A stretch of 64,000 nt of DNA from Spirosoma montaniterrae. Lineage in GTDB: Bacteria > Bacteroidota > Bacteroidia > Cytophagales > Spirosomataceae. This document shows, piece by piece, positions 51,328-60,692 of this stretch (its first letter is position 1; every line of letters starts with the position of its first letter). Made by a program: the position numbers and the translations under genes. The notes beneath the pieces are model-generated. The model made no database searches, was not told where the DNA came from, and saw only the letters and a list, made by a program, of their open reading frames with translations. The stretch lies in the NCBI RefSeq assembly GCF_001988955.1, contig NZ_CP014263.1, positions 4,372,001-4,436,000 of the forward strand, in the 5' to 3' direction.

Positions 51328-51750
51328 ATGGATGAATTACTTGAGCTTCGCCAGGCAATTACTGAAGGACGATATGCCGATGCGTTGCATATTGTTGATG
51401 AGTTAGACGAGATGGCTCGGGATGATAAAACCAATAAAATTTTCAGCTTTATGGAAATTTTATTAATTCATTTGATTAAAAAGTCAGCCGAACAGCGAAC
51501 TACCCGCTCATGGGAAAACTCAATCAACCATGCAGTGGCACAAATTCAGCGTACTAACAAACGCCGGAAGTCGGGAGGTTTCTACCAGACTAACGCGGAG
51601 TTGCTGGAAACACTTCACGAAGCATTCGTACTGGCCTTGCCTCAGGCAGCAATAGAGGCATTTGAGGGTACTCTATCTGATGATGAGTTGCTGGCGAAGA
51701 TAGACCGCAATCAGATAATAGGTGAAGCCATGCGATTCATTGAACATTAA
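51328..51750 (+). CDS. DUF29-like protein inside the nuo operon
   Basis: A 140-residue helical protein between nuoB (14-base gap) and nuoC (9-base gap). The central LLIHLIKKSAEQRTTRSWENSI resembles the DUF29 core (typically LL(I/V)HLLKW..QP..R..SW..SI), a family most often seen in cyanobacteria and some toxin-antitoxin-like or unlinked settings. DUF29 has no established function. No cysteine cluster, membrane helix or signal is seen. Position suggests co-expression with complex I but does not prove a role in it; the family call is from the motif only. Confidence 0.65.
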   Translation: MDELLELRQAITEGRYADALHIVDELDEMARDDKTNKIFSFMEILLIHLIKKSAEQRTTRSWENSINHAVAQIQRTNKRRKSGGFYQTNAELLETLHEAFVLALPQAAIEAFEGTLSDDELLAKIDRNQIIGEAMRFIEH

Positions 51751-51759
51751 CCATTCATT

Positions 51760-52260
51760 ATGCTGACTAACGAACAGGTTGCTCAGGAAATCATAAATCA
51801 ATTTGGTGGGGCCGTCAGCGATTTTGACGACCCATTCGACCTGTTGACGTTCTCCACCACGCGTGAACAGATTGTGTCGCTTGTTCAGTATCTGAAGAAC
51901 AGTAAAACCCTACAAGTTGGCTTTCTGACCGACCTCACGGCGGTCCATTACCCCGATTCGCCAGGTCGGGAGTTTTGCGTGGTGTATCATTTGCACAGTC
52001 TGATCCACAATTTCAGGCTTCGCATCAAAGTGTACCTGTCCGAAGATGATATTCATATTCCTACTCTGATACCTCTCTTTGCCAGTGCGAACTGGATGGA
52101 GCGCGAAACCTTCGACCTGTTCGGGGTTATCTTCGACGGCCACCCTGACCTGCGCCGGATTCTGAACATGGAGGAAATGGATTACCACCCCATGCGGAAA
52201 CAGTATCCGCTTGAGGATGGTACCCGCGAAGACAAAATAGACGCATTGTTTGGACGATAA
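51760..52260 (+). CDS. nuoC: NADH-quinone oxidoreductase subunit C
   Basis: 30-kDa-type subunit of the peripheral arm, 166 residues, separate from NuoD. Family signature near the end: ANWMERETFDLFGVIFDGHPDLRRILNMEEMDYHPMRKQYPL. It ends 79 bases before nuoD, a gap taken up by inverted-repeat element H. Confidence 0.96.
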   Translation: MLTNEQVAQEIINQFGGAVSDFDDPFDLLTFSTTREQIVSLVQYLKNSKTLQVGFLTDLTAVHYPDSPGREFCVVYHLHSLIHNFRLRIKVYLSEDDIHIPTLIPLFASANWMERETFDLFGVIFDGHPDLRRILNMEEMDYHPMRKQYPLEDGTREDKIDALFGR

Positions 52261-52261
52261 A

Positions 52262-52336
52262 GATTGAATGGTTGACTTATCGAATGACTGAAGTAGCCTA
52301 TTCAACAAGTCAATCACTAAATCATTCAATCATTAA
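52262..52336. repeat. Imperfect inverted repeat between nuoC and nuoD, element H
   Basis: The left part GATTGAATGGTTGACTTA faces the right part AGTCAATCACTAAATCATTC, which reads as its imperfect complement; the words TTGAATG and TTGACT recur. It fills nearly all of the gap from stop to start. Confidence 0.65.
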
Positions 52337-52339
52337 GAT

Positions 52340-53572
52340 ATGGTTTCCGAAGAACTGGATATAGCCCAACAGAACCTGCCCGCCGAGCAAGGCCCCGTTC
52401 AGTACGTAAACGAACTGACAACGCTGAATCTCGGTCCTACACACCCTGCCACGCACGGCATTTTTCAGAACGTGCTGCAAATGGATGGTGAGAAGATTGT
52501 TTCGGGCGAACAAACCATTGGTTACATTCACCGGGCGTTCGAGAAAATCGCCGAACGGCGGCCTTTTTACCAGATCACGACCCTTACCGACCGCATGAAC
52601 TATTGCTCAAGTCCTATCAACAATATGGGCTGGCACATGACGGTCGAAAAACTACTGGGCATCGAGGTACCGAAGCGGGCGCAATACATTCGGGTCATCA
52701 TGATGGAACTGGCCCGGTTGGCCGATCACCTGATTTGTAATGGCATTCTGGGCGTTGACACAGGGGCGTTTACAGGCTTCCTGTACATCTACCAAGAGCG
52801 CGAAAATATCTACGAAATCTACGAAGAAGTCTGCGGAGCACGCCTGACCACCAACATGGGCCGCATCGGTGGTATGGAGCGCGACCTTTCGCCAACGGCT
52901 ATTCGGAAAATCAGAGAATTGCTCCCGCGTTTCCGCAAAGTACTGGCTGAGTTTGAGAGTTTGTTCAATCGCAACCGTATTTTCATGGACCGTATCATTG
53001 GCGTGGGTGGCATTACGGCTGAGCGGGCGTTGAGCTACGGCTTTACCGGACCAAACCTCAGAGCGGCTGGTGTCGATTATGATGTTCGGGTCATGAACCC
53101 CTACTCGTCTTATCAGGACTTTGAGTTTGATATTCCGGTTGGGCAGAGTGGCGATACGTATGATCGTTTCATGGTTCGTAACGCCGAAATGTGGGAGAGT
53201 CTGCGCATTATTGAGCAGGCCATCAACAACCTGCCCGAAGGCCCGTATTATGCCGATGCTCCTCAGTATTACCTGCCGCCAAAGTCTGAAGTGTATAAAA
53301 ACATGGAAGCCCTCATTTATCACTTCAAAATTGTGATGGGCGAAATCGACGCGCCCATAGGCGAAGTATACCATGCCGTTGAAGGTGGTAATGGCGAGCT
53401 GGGTTTCTACCTGATCAGCGACGGAGGCCGTGCTCCTTACCGGCTTCACTTCCGGCGTCCGTGCTTTATCTATTATCAGGCATATCCGGAAATGTGCAAA
53501 GGACTAACGTTATCGGATGCCATCGTAATCATGAGTAGCATGAATGTGATTGCGGGCGAGTTAGATGCGTAA
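52340..53572 (+). CDS. nuoD: NADH-quinone oxidoreductase subunit D
   Basis: 49-kDa-type subunit that forms much of the quinone-binding site with NuoB, 410 residues. Family motifs: LGPTHPATHGIFQ, QTIGYIHRAFEKIAE, MEYCS-type region as MNYCSSPINN, GRIGGMERD and the C-terminal PSFHNLQ-type end replaced by MSSMNVIAGELDA. It starts at ATG 52340 and is followed by nuoE after 15 bases. Confidence 0.97.
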   Translation: MVSEELDIAQQNLPAEQGPVQYVNELTTLNLGPTHPATHGIFQNVLQMDGEKIVSGEQTIGYIHRAFEKIAERRPFYQITTLTDRMNYCSSPINNMGWHMTVEKLLGIEVPKRAQYIRVIMMELARLADHLICNGILGVDTGAFTGFLYIYQERENIYEIYEEVCGARLTTNMGRIGGMERDLSPTAIRKIRELLPRFRKVLAEFESLFNRNRIFMDRIIGVGGITAERALSYGFTGPNLRAAGVDYDVRVMNPYSSYQDFEFDIPVGQSGDTYDRFMVRNAEMWESLRIIEQAINNLPEGPYYADAPQYYLPPKSEVYKNMEALIYHFKIVMGEIDAPIGEVYHAVEGGNGELGFYLISDGGRAPYRLHFRRPCFIYYQAYPEMCKGLTLSDAIVIMSSMNVIAGELDA

Positions 53573-53587
53573 CACCTGGTGTAAATT

Positions 53588-54088
53588 ATGACAACCGAGA
53601 CCAAATCCACCATACAGTTTACCCCGGAGCGGCTGGCAAAGGCGCAGGAAATCATTGCCCGATATCCTGAAGGAAAGCAGAAATCGGCCCTATTGCCGCT
53701 ATTACATTTGTTGCAGGAACAGGAAGGCTGGACACCTGCTGAGGGCATGGACTACGTGGCCGGGCTGCTCGACATCGAACCCATCGAGGTTTATGAGGTA
53801 GCTTCGTTCTACACCATGTATCACCTCAACCCCGTTGGCAAGCACGTCATTGAATACTGTCGTACTGGCCCATGCTGCCTGATGGGGGGTGAAGAGGTGT
53901 ACGCTCATCTAAAGCAACGACTCGGTATCGATACCGGTCAAACCACCGTCGACGGGCAGTTTACGCTCAAAGAGGTAGAATGTCTGGCCGCTTGTGGTAT
54001 GGGGCCGGTGTTTCAGATTCGCGAGAAATATTACATGAACCTGACCAACGAGCGCGTAGACGAAATCATTGACGAACTGTCGAAATAG
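53588..54088 (+). CDS. nuoE: NADH-quinone oxidoreductase subunit E
   Basis: 24-kDa-type subunit with the N1a [2Fe-2S] cluster, 166 residues. The four ligands are visible as CRTGPC (CX4C) and CLAAC (CX3C) near residues 100 and 140. The N-terminal part is the helical bundle (YPEGKQKSALLPLLHLLQEQEGW). It precedes nuoF by 7 bases. Confidence 0.96.
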   Translation: MTTETKSTIQFTPERLAKAQEIIARYPEGKQKSALLPLLHLLQEQEGWTPAEGMDYVAGLLDIEPIEVYEVASFYTMYHLNPVGKHVIEYCRTGPCCLMGGEEVYAHLKQRLGIDTGQTTVDGQFTLKEVECLAACGMGPVFQIREKYYMNLTNERVDEIIDELSK

Positions 54089-54095
54089 AACGTAC

Positions 54096-55436
54096 ATGGG
54101 CAAGAAAATCTTAACCGAACATATCAACGTTCCGGGCATCGAAACCTTCGATGTGTACCGGAAACAGGGTGGTTATACCGCTGTTGAAAAGGCGTTGAAA
54201 ACCATGACGCCCGACGCCATTGTTGACGAAGTAAAGAAGGCAGGCGTTCGGGGCCGGGGTGGCGCAGGCTTCCCGATGGGCATGAAATGGAGTTTTCTGG
54301 CAAAGCCAGAGGGCGTTCCCCGCTACCTCGTCTGCAATGCCGACGAATCGGAGCCGGGTACGTTTAAGGATCACTACCTGATGAAAAACATCCCGCACCT
54401 GCTGATAGAAGGGATGATTGTTTCCTCGTTTGCGCTGGGTGCCAACAAGTCGTTCATTTATGTGCGGGGTGAGTTGATGTATGTGATTCACATTCTCGAA
54501 AAAGCCATTGCCGAAGCAACGGCGAAGGGTTTTCTGGGAAAAAATATTCTTGGCAGCGGCTACGATCTCGAATTGGTAGTGCAGCCGGGCGGGGGTGCTT
54601 ATATCTGCGGTGAAGAAACGGCTCTGCTCGAATCGTTGGAAGGTAAACGCGGAAATCCGCGCAATAAACCACCGTTTCCAGCAGTAAAAGGGCTGTATCA
54701 GTGCCCAACTGTAGTGAACAACGTGGAGTCAATTGCTACGACTCCCTGGATTATCAACAACGGCGGTGAAGCTTATGCGAGTGTGGGCATTGGGCGCAGT
54801 ACTGGCACAAAACTGATTTCAGCATCGGGGCATATTAACAAACCGGGGGTGTATGAAATTGAACTGGGTGTTTCGGTCGAAGACTTTATCTATGCCGACG
54901 AGTGGTGTGGCGGTGTTCGTCCGGGTCATAAATTCAAAGCACTCGTAGCAGGTGGCTCGTCGGTCCCTATTCTACCGGCCAACCTCGCACTAACGCTGGC
55001 AAACGGCGAAAAACGGCTGATGACCTACGAATCGTTGTCAGACGGTGGCTTTGCAACCGGCACTATGCTGGGTTCGGGCGGTTTCATTCTTTTCGACGAA
55101 ACGGCCTGCATTGTGCGTAACACGTGGAATTTCTCGCGGTTCTACCACCACGAGTCGTGTGGGCAGTGTAGCCCCTGTCGGGAAGGCACTGGCTGGATGG
55201 AAAAAGTTTTACACCGGATTGAACACGGCCACGGCAACGAACGCGATATTGACCTGCTGGTAGATGTTGCAAAGAAAATAGAGGGTAACACCATTTGCCC
55301 ACTGGGCGATGCGGCTGCGTGGCCCGTAGCCAGTGCCATTCGTCACTTCCGCGACGAATTCATGTGGCACATTACTAATCCGCAGGAAGCTACACAACCA
55401 GGTGCAGTATATCGGGGTGAGATGGCCTTAGTATAG
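54096..55436 (+). CDS. nuoF: NADH-quinone oxidoreductase subunit F
   Basis: 51-kDa subunit with FMN, the NADH site and cluster N3, 446 residues. Markers: GRGGAGFPMGMKW (FMN/NADH), VQPGGGAYICGEETAL, and the cluster motif SCGQCSPCREGTGWM with a fourth Cys in CPLGDAAAWPV. The start ATG at 54096 (MGKKILTEH) is preferred over the in-frame start nine codons upstream, which overlaps nuoE. After it comes a 38-base palindrome and an unrelated gene before nuoG. Confidence 0.97.
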   Translation: MGKKILTEHINVPGIETFDVYRKQGGYTAVEKALKTMTPDAIVDEVKKAGVRGRGGAGFPMGMKWSFLAKPEGVPRYLVCNADESEPGTFKDHYLMKNIPHLLIEGMIVSSFALGANKSFIYVRGELMYVIHILEKAIAEATAKGFLGKNILGSGYDLELVVQPGGGAYICGEETALLESLEGKRGNPRNKPPFPAVKGLYQCPTVVNNVESIATTPWIINNGGEAYASVGIGRSTGTKLISASGHINKPGVYEIELGVSVEDFIYADEWCGGVRPGHKFKALVAGGSSVPILPANLALTLANGEKRLMTYESLSDGGFATGTMLGSGGFILFDETACIVRNTWNFSRFYHHESCGQCSPCREGTGWMEKVLHRIEHGHGNERDIDLLVDVAKKIEGNTICPLGDAAAWPVASAIRHFRDEFMWHITNPQEATQPGAVYRGEMALV

Positions 55437-55474
55437 CTAACCGGTAGATACCAGTTAGTTTACTATAGCAATGG

Positions 55475-55528
55475 GGTCTTAATTTCGTCGTTTTTAAGCT
55501 ATAAGATTAAAACGGCGAGATTAAGACC
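55475..55528. repeat. Inverted repeat between nuoF and the GT-C-like gene, element I
   Basis: GGTCTTAATTTCGTCGTTTTTAA (55475-55497, shown in full because only 23 bases long in two parts: GGTCTTAATTTCG and TCGTTTTTAA) faces its near-perfect reverse complement at 55507-55528, with two mismatches and a one-base indel. It sits 30 bases before the inserted gene. Confidence 0.75.
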
Positions 55529-55558
55529 TGTTTCATTTCCACTCGTAACAATAAGACT

Positions 55559-57103
55559 ATGTTCGGGCTACTTAAGTGGATCTACCAATTCGTCAAAAAT
55601 AACGTATATCCTTTAACAGGATTCTTTTGCGCCATATGCACGTTCGCCATTTTACTCGTTAAGGTAAAATTTCTGCGTAGTTTTCACCCAGATATATCGG
55701 GCAGCGAACGTAGCACCACGTATGGTATCCAACTCGTTGCCGACTATCAGCAACTCTACACTGATCCTGAGCAACCGCCGTTCTGGATTACGCACTACTC
55801 ACCCCTTTATTACTACGCTGTTGGCTTGCCCTACCGACTGATGGGCTGGGACCCAGCCGATATTTACCGTATTCAGCTTGCCAGCCGTTTTGCGTCATTT
55901 GGTTTTGTCCTGCTCGCCCTTGTGGTAATTTACTTTACCGGGAAACACATTCTGCGGCTTCGATTCTGGCAAAATGCGCTTTTGGTGATGGCTATTTTTG
56001 CCCTCCTCCAACATTGGCACTTAACCAATTCGCGCATCGATAGTCTGCTTTTCCTGTTTTCTACTCTATTTCTGTATTGCGGACTACGTGCATTTCAAGA
56101 GCCGGCAGATACGCTTAATAAGTATCTCGTTGCCGCAGGTATAGCAGCTATATTGGCTTTTTTCTCGAAACAGAGTGGTCTGGTGCACATAATTTGCATA
56201 CTTAGTTTCCTACTGATAAATGCACGCTGGAAAACCTTATTCAAACTGGCAGGTATAATGTTTGGCTTTGGGCTGGCATTGACATTACTATTTTCAGGAG
56301 GAAACATATGGCTCTTTTTCCTGAACATTTTCGGGAGTCTGGCCTCACCCATTTTGCCAGCATGGTTCTACTACTACACGTTTGAGCCACTTCTACCGGT
56401 TGCCAGTGAGTTAATCACAGTATGCTTCCTGATTGGTTTCAAGTGGTACTTCGCCGGAAAGAACATTCAACGACATTTTTTGGTATTTGCCGGGCTGCTT
56501 TTCTTTGGATTCGCGACAGGCACCGCGTTCAAATACGGGGCCGCCGTAGGTTATTATCATGAATTTGCATACGCAGGAATATTGACAGTCTTTTGGTATT
56601 TTTGTGAGCAGTTTGAGCGACGGCCTTACCCGTTATCATACTACTTGCTTCCGGCCATGTTGGCTATAACGATGCTGTTTTTCTCAACGTATCAGGTAGA
56701 ACGCTACCTCACAGCTAATTTGGGCCAGTATGAGCAGGCGTATCGTGAACAGAAGCAGGTAAGTGAGTATATGGTTGCCCAACTCGGTGAGCAGGATGAA
56801 GTGGTAACTGTGCTGGGCGATGGCTTCAGAGGATACATGCTGCAACAACTGTTGTTTCGGCATCAGTTAGCGTACCAGGACGATGTAATTCACTTCCTGA
56901 ACAAGAATAAAACGTTGAATTACAGTCGCTTTTTTGATATGGCTAACCGGGGCGGTGTCAAATACATTATTTTGCCAAAACCCCAGCCATTGTATTTTAC
57001 TGCATTTGATTACACGTTTGACCAGCGGCAGTACACGTTGCAAAAAGTTCTTAACGGGTATCACATTTACCAAAGCAAAGAACTGACACCAACCGTAAAC
57101 TGA
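55559..57103 (+). CDS. GT-C-like polytopic membrane glycosyltransferase, inserted in the nuo operon
   Basis: A 514-residue inner-membrane protein with about ten hydrophobic helices (first at 18-37) and a luminal loop after helix 1 that carries charged residues (PDISGSERSTTY), then a hydrophilic C-terminal domain from about 385. This resembles the GT39/ArnT-type dolichyl-phosphate-sugar or lipid-linked-sugar transferases. The gene is on the same strand between nuoF and nuoG, preceded by element I and appearing more AT-rich than its neighbours, which suggests later insertion. Glycosyltransferase assignment is tentative; acceptor and sugar unknown. Confidence 0.68.
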   Translation: MFGLLKWIYQFVKNNVYPLTGFFCAICTFAILLVKVKFLRSFHPDISGSERSTTYGIQLVADYQQLYTDPEQPPFWITHYSPLYYYAVGLPYRLMGWDPADIYRIQLASRFASFGFVLLALVVIYFTGKHILRLRFWQNALLVMAIFALLQHWHLTNSRIDSLLFLFSTLFLYCGLRAFQEPADTLNKYLVAAGIAAILAFFSKQSGLVHIICILSFLLINARWKTLFKLAGIMFGFGLALTLLFSGGNIWLFFLNIFGSLASPILPAWFYYYTFEPLLPVASELITVCFLIGFKWYFAGKNIQRHFLVFAGLLFFGFATGTAFKYGAAVGYYHEFAYAGILTVFWYFCEQFERRPYPLSYYLLPAMLAITMLFFSTYQVERYLTANLGQYEQAYREQKQVSEYMVAQLGEQDEVVTVLGDGFRGYMLQQLLFRHQLAYQDDVIHFLNKNKTLNYSRFFDMANRGGVKYIILPKPQPLYFTAFDYTFDQRQYTLQKVLNGYHIYQSKELTPTVN

Positions 57104-57129
57104 CCGCGTTTATCGTAACAACAAAGATT

Positions 57130-58206
57130 ATGACTTCAGACGGAGCCGTATCACAACTGCTTAAAGTTACCATCGACGGTATTGAGGTCGAGGTAGAACC
57201 GGGTACTACTATTTTGCAGGCTGCCCGCAAAATCGGTCCTGAAGTAGCCCCCCCGGCCATGTGCTATTATCAGCCATTGAAAGGATCGGGCGGAAAATGC
57301 CGGGCCTGTTTGGTTCGGGTAGCAGCGGGGTCGGCCAAAGACCCACGCCCGATGCCCAAGTTAGTAGCTTCGTGCCTGACTGCCGTGCAGGATGGTATGG
57401 TGGTAGAGAACAAAAACAATCCGCAGGTCATCGACGCGCGGAACGGCGTAGTCGAGTTTTTGCTGCTGAATCATCCGCTCGACTGCCCCGTCTGCGATCA
57501 GGCTGGCGAATGCGACCTGCAAAACTTTGCCTTCGATCACGGCAAAGCCACTACGCGCTACGAAGAAGACCGCCGGACGTTTGAAAAGAACGACCTCGGC
57601 CCATATATACAGTTGCACATGACGCGATGCATTTTGTGTTACCGCTGTGTATATACCGCCGACCAGATCACTAACAAACGCGTTCATGGCGTACTGAACC
57701 GGGGCGACGCGTCGGAAATCAGCACGTACATTGAAAAAGCCATCGACAATGACTTTTCGGGCAACGTAATCGATGTATGCCCGGTAGGTGCGCTGACCGA
57801 TAAAACGTACCGATTCAAAAATCGGGTGTGGTTTACCAAGCCTGTCGATGCACACCGCGACTGCCCTACCTGTTCGGGCAACGTGACGCTCTGGTATCGG
57901 GGCGAGGAGGTGATTCGGGTAACGGGCCGCAAGAACGAATGGGGCGAAGTGACGGAGTTTATCTGTAACACCTGCCGCTTTGAGACAAAGAAAACCAGCG
58001 ACTGGATGATTGAAGGCCCAACCAAAATCTCGCGGGCATCGGTCATATCGGCCAACAAATACCGCGCTGACACCATCAAGCCAAGTTTCGGCCAACGGCT
58101 GGCTGCGGCTGAGTACAAACCCATCGATGATAGCCGCGATACATCGCAACTGGACATTCAGCAATTACCAGCCGAACGGTTCGCCAAATTGCCGTCGGCA
58201 GAGTAA
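57130..58206 (+). CDS. nuoG: NADH-quinone oxidoreductase subunit G, short form
   Basis: The 2Fe-2S and 4Fe-4S subunit of the peripheral arm, only 358 residues. Seen: N1b ligands in CYYQPLKGSGGKCRAC (residues 44-60), the N5 ligands in HPLDCPVCDQAGEC, N4 ligands CILCYRC with CPVGAL, and a C-terminal DCPTCSGN ... CNTCRF that corresponds to the start of the molybdopterin-like domain. The rest of that domain, about 400 residues in E. coli, is missing. A short NuoG is known in Bacteroidota, so this is likely normal for the group rather than damage. Confidence 0.93.
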   Translation: MTSDGAVSQLLKVTIDGIEVEVEPGTTILQAARKIGPEVAPPAMCYYQPLKGSGGKCRACLVRVAAGSAKDPRPMPKLVASCLTAVQDGMVVENKNNPQVIDARNGVVEFLLLNHPLDCPVCDQAGECDLQNFAFDHGKATTRYEEDRRTFEKNDLGPYIQLHMTRCILCYRCVYTADQITNKRVHGVLNRGDASEISTYIEKAIDNDFSGNVIDVCPVGALTDKTYRFKNRVWFTKPVDAHRDCPTCSGNVTLWYRGEEVIRVTGRKNEWGEVTEFICNTCRFETKKTSDWMIEGPTKISRASVISANKYRADTIKPSFGQRLAAAEYKPIDDSRDTSQLDIQQLPAERFAKLPSAE

Positions 58207-58302
58207 AAAGTTAGATCGTTATAAAGTTATAAGGTTGTAGCGTTTTGGTTCTTATCAGCTCAACTTTACAACTTTATAGCCCTACAACCTTACAACTTTA
58301 GA
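58205..58302. repeat. Word-iterated inverted repeat between nuoG and nuoH, element J
   Basis: The left part has AAAGTTATAAGGTTGTAG words and the right part CTACAACCTTACAACTTT words, i.e. their reverse complement. Words of about 8-9 bases (AAGTTGTAA, AGGTTGTAG) are repeated. It fills the nuoG-nuoH gap. Confidence 0.75.
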
Positions 58303-58303
58303 A

Positions 58304-59473
58304 ATGGATTTAACCGTATTAGCAGTAAAAGGGCTGATTATTCTGGCAATTTTCGGGATAACGCTGCTCATTGCTACCTACTCGACATATGCCGAGCGAA
58401 AGGTAGCCGCGTTTTTGCAAGACCGTATCGGGCCAAACCGGGCGGGGCCGTGGGGGCTGCTGCAACCCATTGCCGACGCTGGCAAGATGTTCTTCAAAGA
58501 AGATTTCATTCCGGCGCAGGCCAGCAAATGGTTGTTCATTCTTGGCCCTTGCTTAGCCATGCTTACCGCCCTGATGTCGAGCGCGGTTATTCCGTTTGGC
58601 GACAGCATTCGGTTTAGCTGGGATGGCGTGGCCTACGATGTTCCGGTGCAGGGCATCGAAATCAACATCGGCGTCCTGTATATTTTCGGCGTCGTGTCGC
58701 TGGGTGTCTATGGTATCATGATTGGCGGCTGGGCCTCGAACAACAAATTTTCGCTGCTGGGAGCTATCCGGGCAGCGTCGCAGAACATCAGCTATGAAAT
58801 TGCGCTGGGCCTGTCGCTGATTGCGATTCTGATGATGACGGGTTCGCTCTCGTTGCGGGCTATCGTTAATGAGCAGGCTACGTTTTTCGAGTGGAATGTA
58901 TTTACGCAACCGCTTGGGTTCATTATCTTCCTGACCTGTGCCTTCGCCGAGTGTAACCGAACCCCGTTCGATCTGCCCGAGTGCGAAACTGAACTCGTGG
59001 GCGGTTATCACACAGAATACAGTTCGATGAAACTCGGTTTTTACCTGTTCTCCGAGTACATCAACATGTTCGTATCATCGGCGTTTATTTCGGCTCTGTA
59101 TTTCGGCGGGTTCCACTATCCGTTCATGAACGAAGTGAGCGCGGCTCTCGAGGGTTCGCTGGGGGCGGTGGCTGGGCATAATGTAGCTACAGCGATTACA
59201 GTGGTTGTGTTCTTTGCCAAGATCTTCTTCTTTATCTTCTTCTTCATGTGGGTTCGGTGGACGCTGCCGCGTTTCCGCTACGACCAACTGATGAACCTCG
59301 GCTGGAAAACGTTTATCCCCCTATCGATTTTAAACGTAGTCATTACCGGTGCCGGGCTGCTCTATAACATCAAATATACGTCCTGGCTCATTGTCGTAGT
59401 GATGGTAGGCATGGCCGTATTTTCGTCGGCCCGTGCCCCTAAGCAAGCCCCTGTACGTCAGCAGACGGCCTGA
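58304..59473 (+). CDS. nuoH: NADH-quinone oxidoreductase subunit H
   Basis: Membrane subunit next to the peripheral arm that helps form the quinone chamber, 389 residues with eight to nine helices. Family markers: AERKVAAFLQDRIGPNRAGPWGLLQPIADAGKMFFKEDF near the start, FAECNRTPFDLPECETELVGGYHTEYSSMKLG in the middle, and the last helices around LMNLGWKTFIPLSILNVV. It starts directly after element J and is followed by nuoI after 14 bases. Confidence 0.97.
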   Translation: MDLTVLAVKGLIILAIFGITLLIATYSTYAERKVAAFLQDRIGPNRAGPWGLLQPIADAGKMFFKEDFIPAQASKWLFILGPCLAMLTALMSSAVIPFGDSIRFSWDGVAYDVPVQGIEINIGVLYIFGVVSLGVYGIMIGGWASNNKFSLLGAIRAASQNISYEIALGLSLIAILMMTGSLSLRAIVNEQATFFEWNVFTQPLGFIIFLTCAFAECNRTPFDLPECETELVGGYHTEYSSMKLGFYLFSEYINMFVSSAFISALYFGGFHYPFMNEVSAALEGSLGAVAGHNVATAITVVVFFAKIFFFIFFFMWVRWTLPRFRYDQLMNLGWKTFIPLSILNVVITGAGLLYNIKYTSWLIVVVMVGMAVFSSARAPKQAPVRQQTA

Positions 59474-59487
59474 GTAAACTGAACATT

Positions 59488-60054
59488 ATGCAACTCACCA
59501 ATCGCTCCAAACAGGTCAGCCATAAAGAAATGACGCTGGCCGAGAAGATGTACCTGCCCGCTGTAGTAGGCGGTTTGGCAACAACGCTCAAACACTTCTT
59601 CCGAAAAAAAGTAACGATTCAGTACCCGGAAGTAAAACGGTATCTGGGGCCGGTTTTTCGGGGTCATCACGTCCTGAAACGCGACGAGCAGGGCCGCGAA
59701 CGCTGCACTGCCTGCGGGCTGTGTGCCGTTGCCTGCCCGGCAGAAGCGATCTCAATGGTGGCCGCCGAACGCAAAAAAGGCGAAGAAAACCTCTATCGGG
59801 AAGAGAAATACGCGGCTGTTTACGAAATCAACATGCTGCGTTGTATTTTTTGCGGCTTGTGCGAAGAAGCCTGCCCCAAACAAGCCGTCTATCTCCGCCA
59901 CGACCGCATGGTGCCGGTTTTTCTGGAACGCGACGACGTTGTATATGGCAAAGACCGGCTGGTTGAAAAATCAGACGACCGCTACGTGCGCATCGCCAAC
60001 TCAGAAGTACAAGCCACTCCAACCGAACCCAGCCTGACACGGGCGGCAACGTAG
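59488..60054 (+). CDS. nuoI: NADH-quinone oxidoreductase subunit I
   Basis: Peripheral-arm 4Fe-4S protein with clusters N6a and N6b, 188 residues. Two ferredoxin motifs: CTACGLCAVACP and CIFCGLCEEACP, separated by about 35 residues. It is followed by nuoJ after 36 bases. Confidence 0.97.
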   Translation: MQLTNRSKQVSHKEMTLAEKMYLPAVVGGLATTLKHFFRKKVTIQYPEVKRYLGPVFRGHHVLKRDEQGRERCTACGLCAVACPAEAISMVAAERKKGEENLYREEKYAAVYEINMLRCIFCGLCEEACPKQAVYLRHDRMVPVFLERDDVVYGKDRLVEKSDDRYVRIANSEVQATPTEPSLTRAAT

Positions 60055-60090
60055 AACGTTTGTCATTCGTCTTTTAATGACCACAAGAAA

Positions 60091-60645
60091 ATGACCGAGA
60101 CACTTAATTTTTTCAAAACGCTCACGCCCACCGGCTATCTATTTCTGGCGTTAACTATACTGACACTTTTCAGTGCTATCAGCGTAGTAACAGCCAAAAA
60201 CCCGATCTATAGCGTATTGGGTCTGATTGGCACGTTCTTCTGCCTGTCAGGACATTATATTTTGCTGAATGCGCAGTTCCTCGCGGCTGTAAACATCATC
60301 GTTTACGCCGGTGCCATCATGGTTCTATTTCTGTTCACGATTATGTTTCTGAACCTGCGGAAAGAGGACGACGACTCGAAGACCAACCTTACTAAGATGG
60401 CCTCGGTCGTTATCGGCGGCCTGCTGATGGTGATGCTGATCCAGATTTTCCGGGCGAAAGATGCGCAGGTGCCATCGGCCAATCCGGCTACGTTTGACGC
60501 TAAAACCGGATTAGTCGAAAATCTTGGGAATCTGCTTTATACAGATTACATTCTTCCTTTTGAACTGGCGTCGGTGCTGTTCCTGGTTGCCATGGTAGGT
60601 GCTGTGATGCTCGGTAAACGCGAAGCTGGCGACCGGCATTTTTAG
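60091..60645 (+). CDS. nuoJ: NADH-quinone oxidoreductase subunit J
   Basis: Membrane subunit ND6, 184 residues, five helices. Family features: NPIYSVLGLIGTFFCLSGHYILLNAQFLAAVNIIVYAGAIMVLFLFTIMFLN, and the C-terminal SVLFLVAMVGAVMLGKRE. Last nuo gene in the window; a terminator follows 47 bases later and nuoK-N are not next to it. Confidence 0.95.
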   Translation: MTETLNFFKTLTPTGYLFLALTILTLFSAISVVTAKNPIYSVLGLIGTFFCLSGHYILLNAQFLAAVNIIVYAGAIMVLFLFTIMFLNLRKEDDDSKTNLTKMASVVIGGLLMVMLIQIFRAKDAQVPSANPATFDAKTGLVENLGNLLYTDYILPFELASVLFLVAMVGAVMLGKREAGDRHF

Positions 60646-60692
60646 CGATAAATACTTTTGCCCGAATTTAATTGACCCACTCTCTGAAACAG

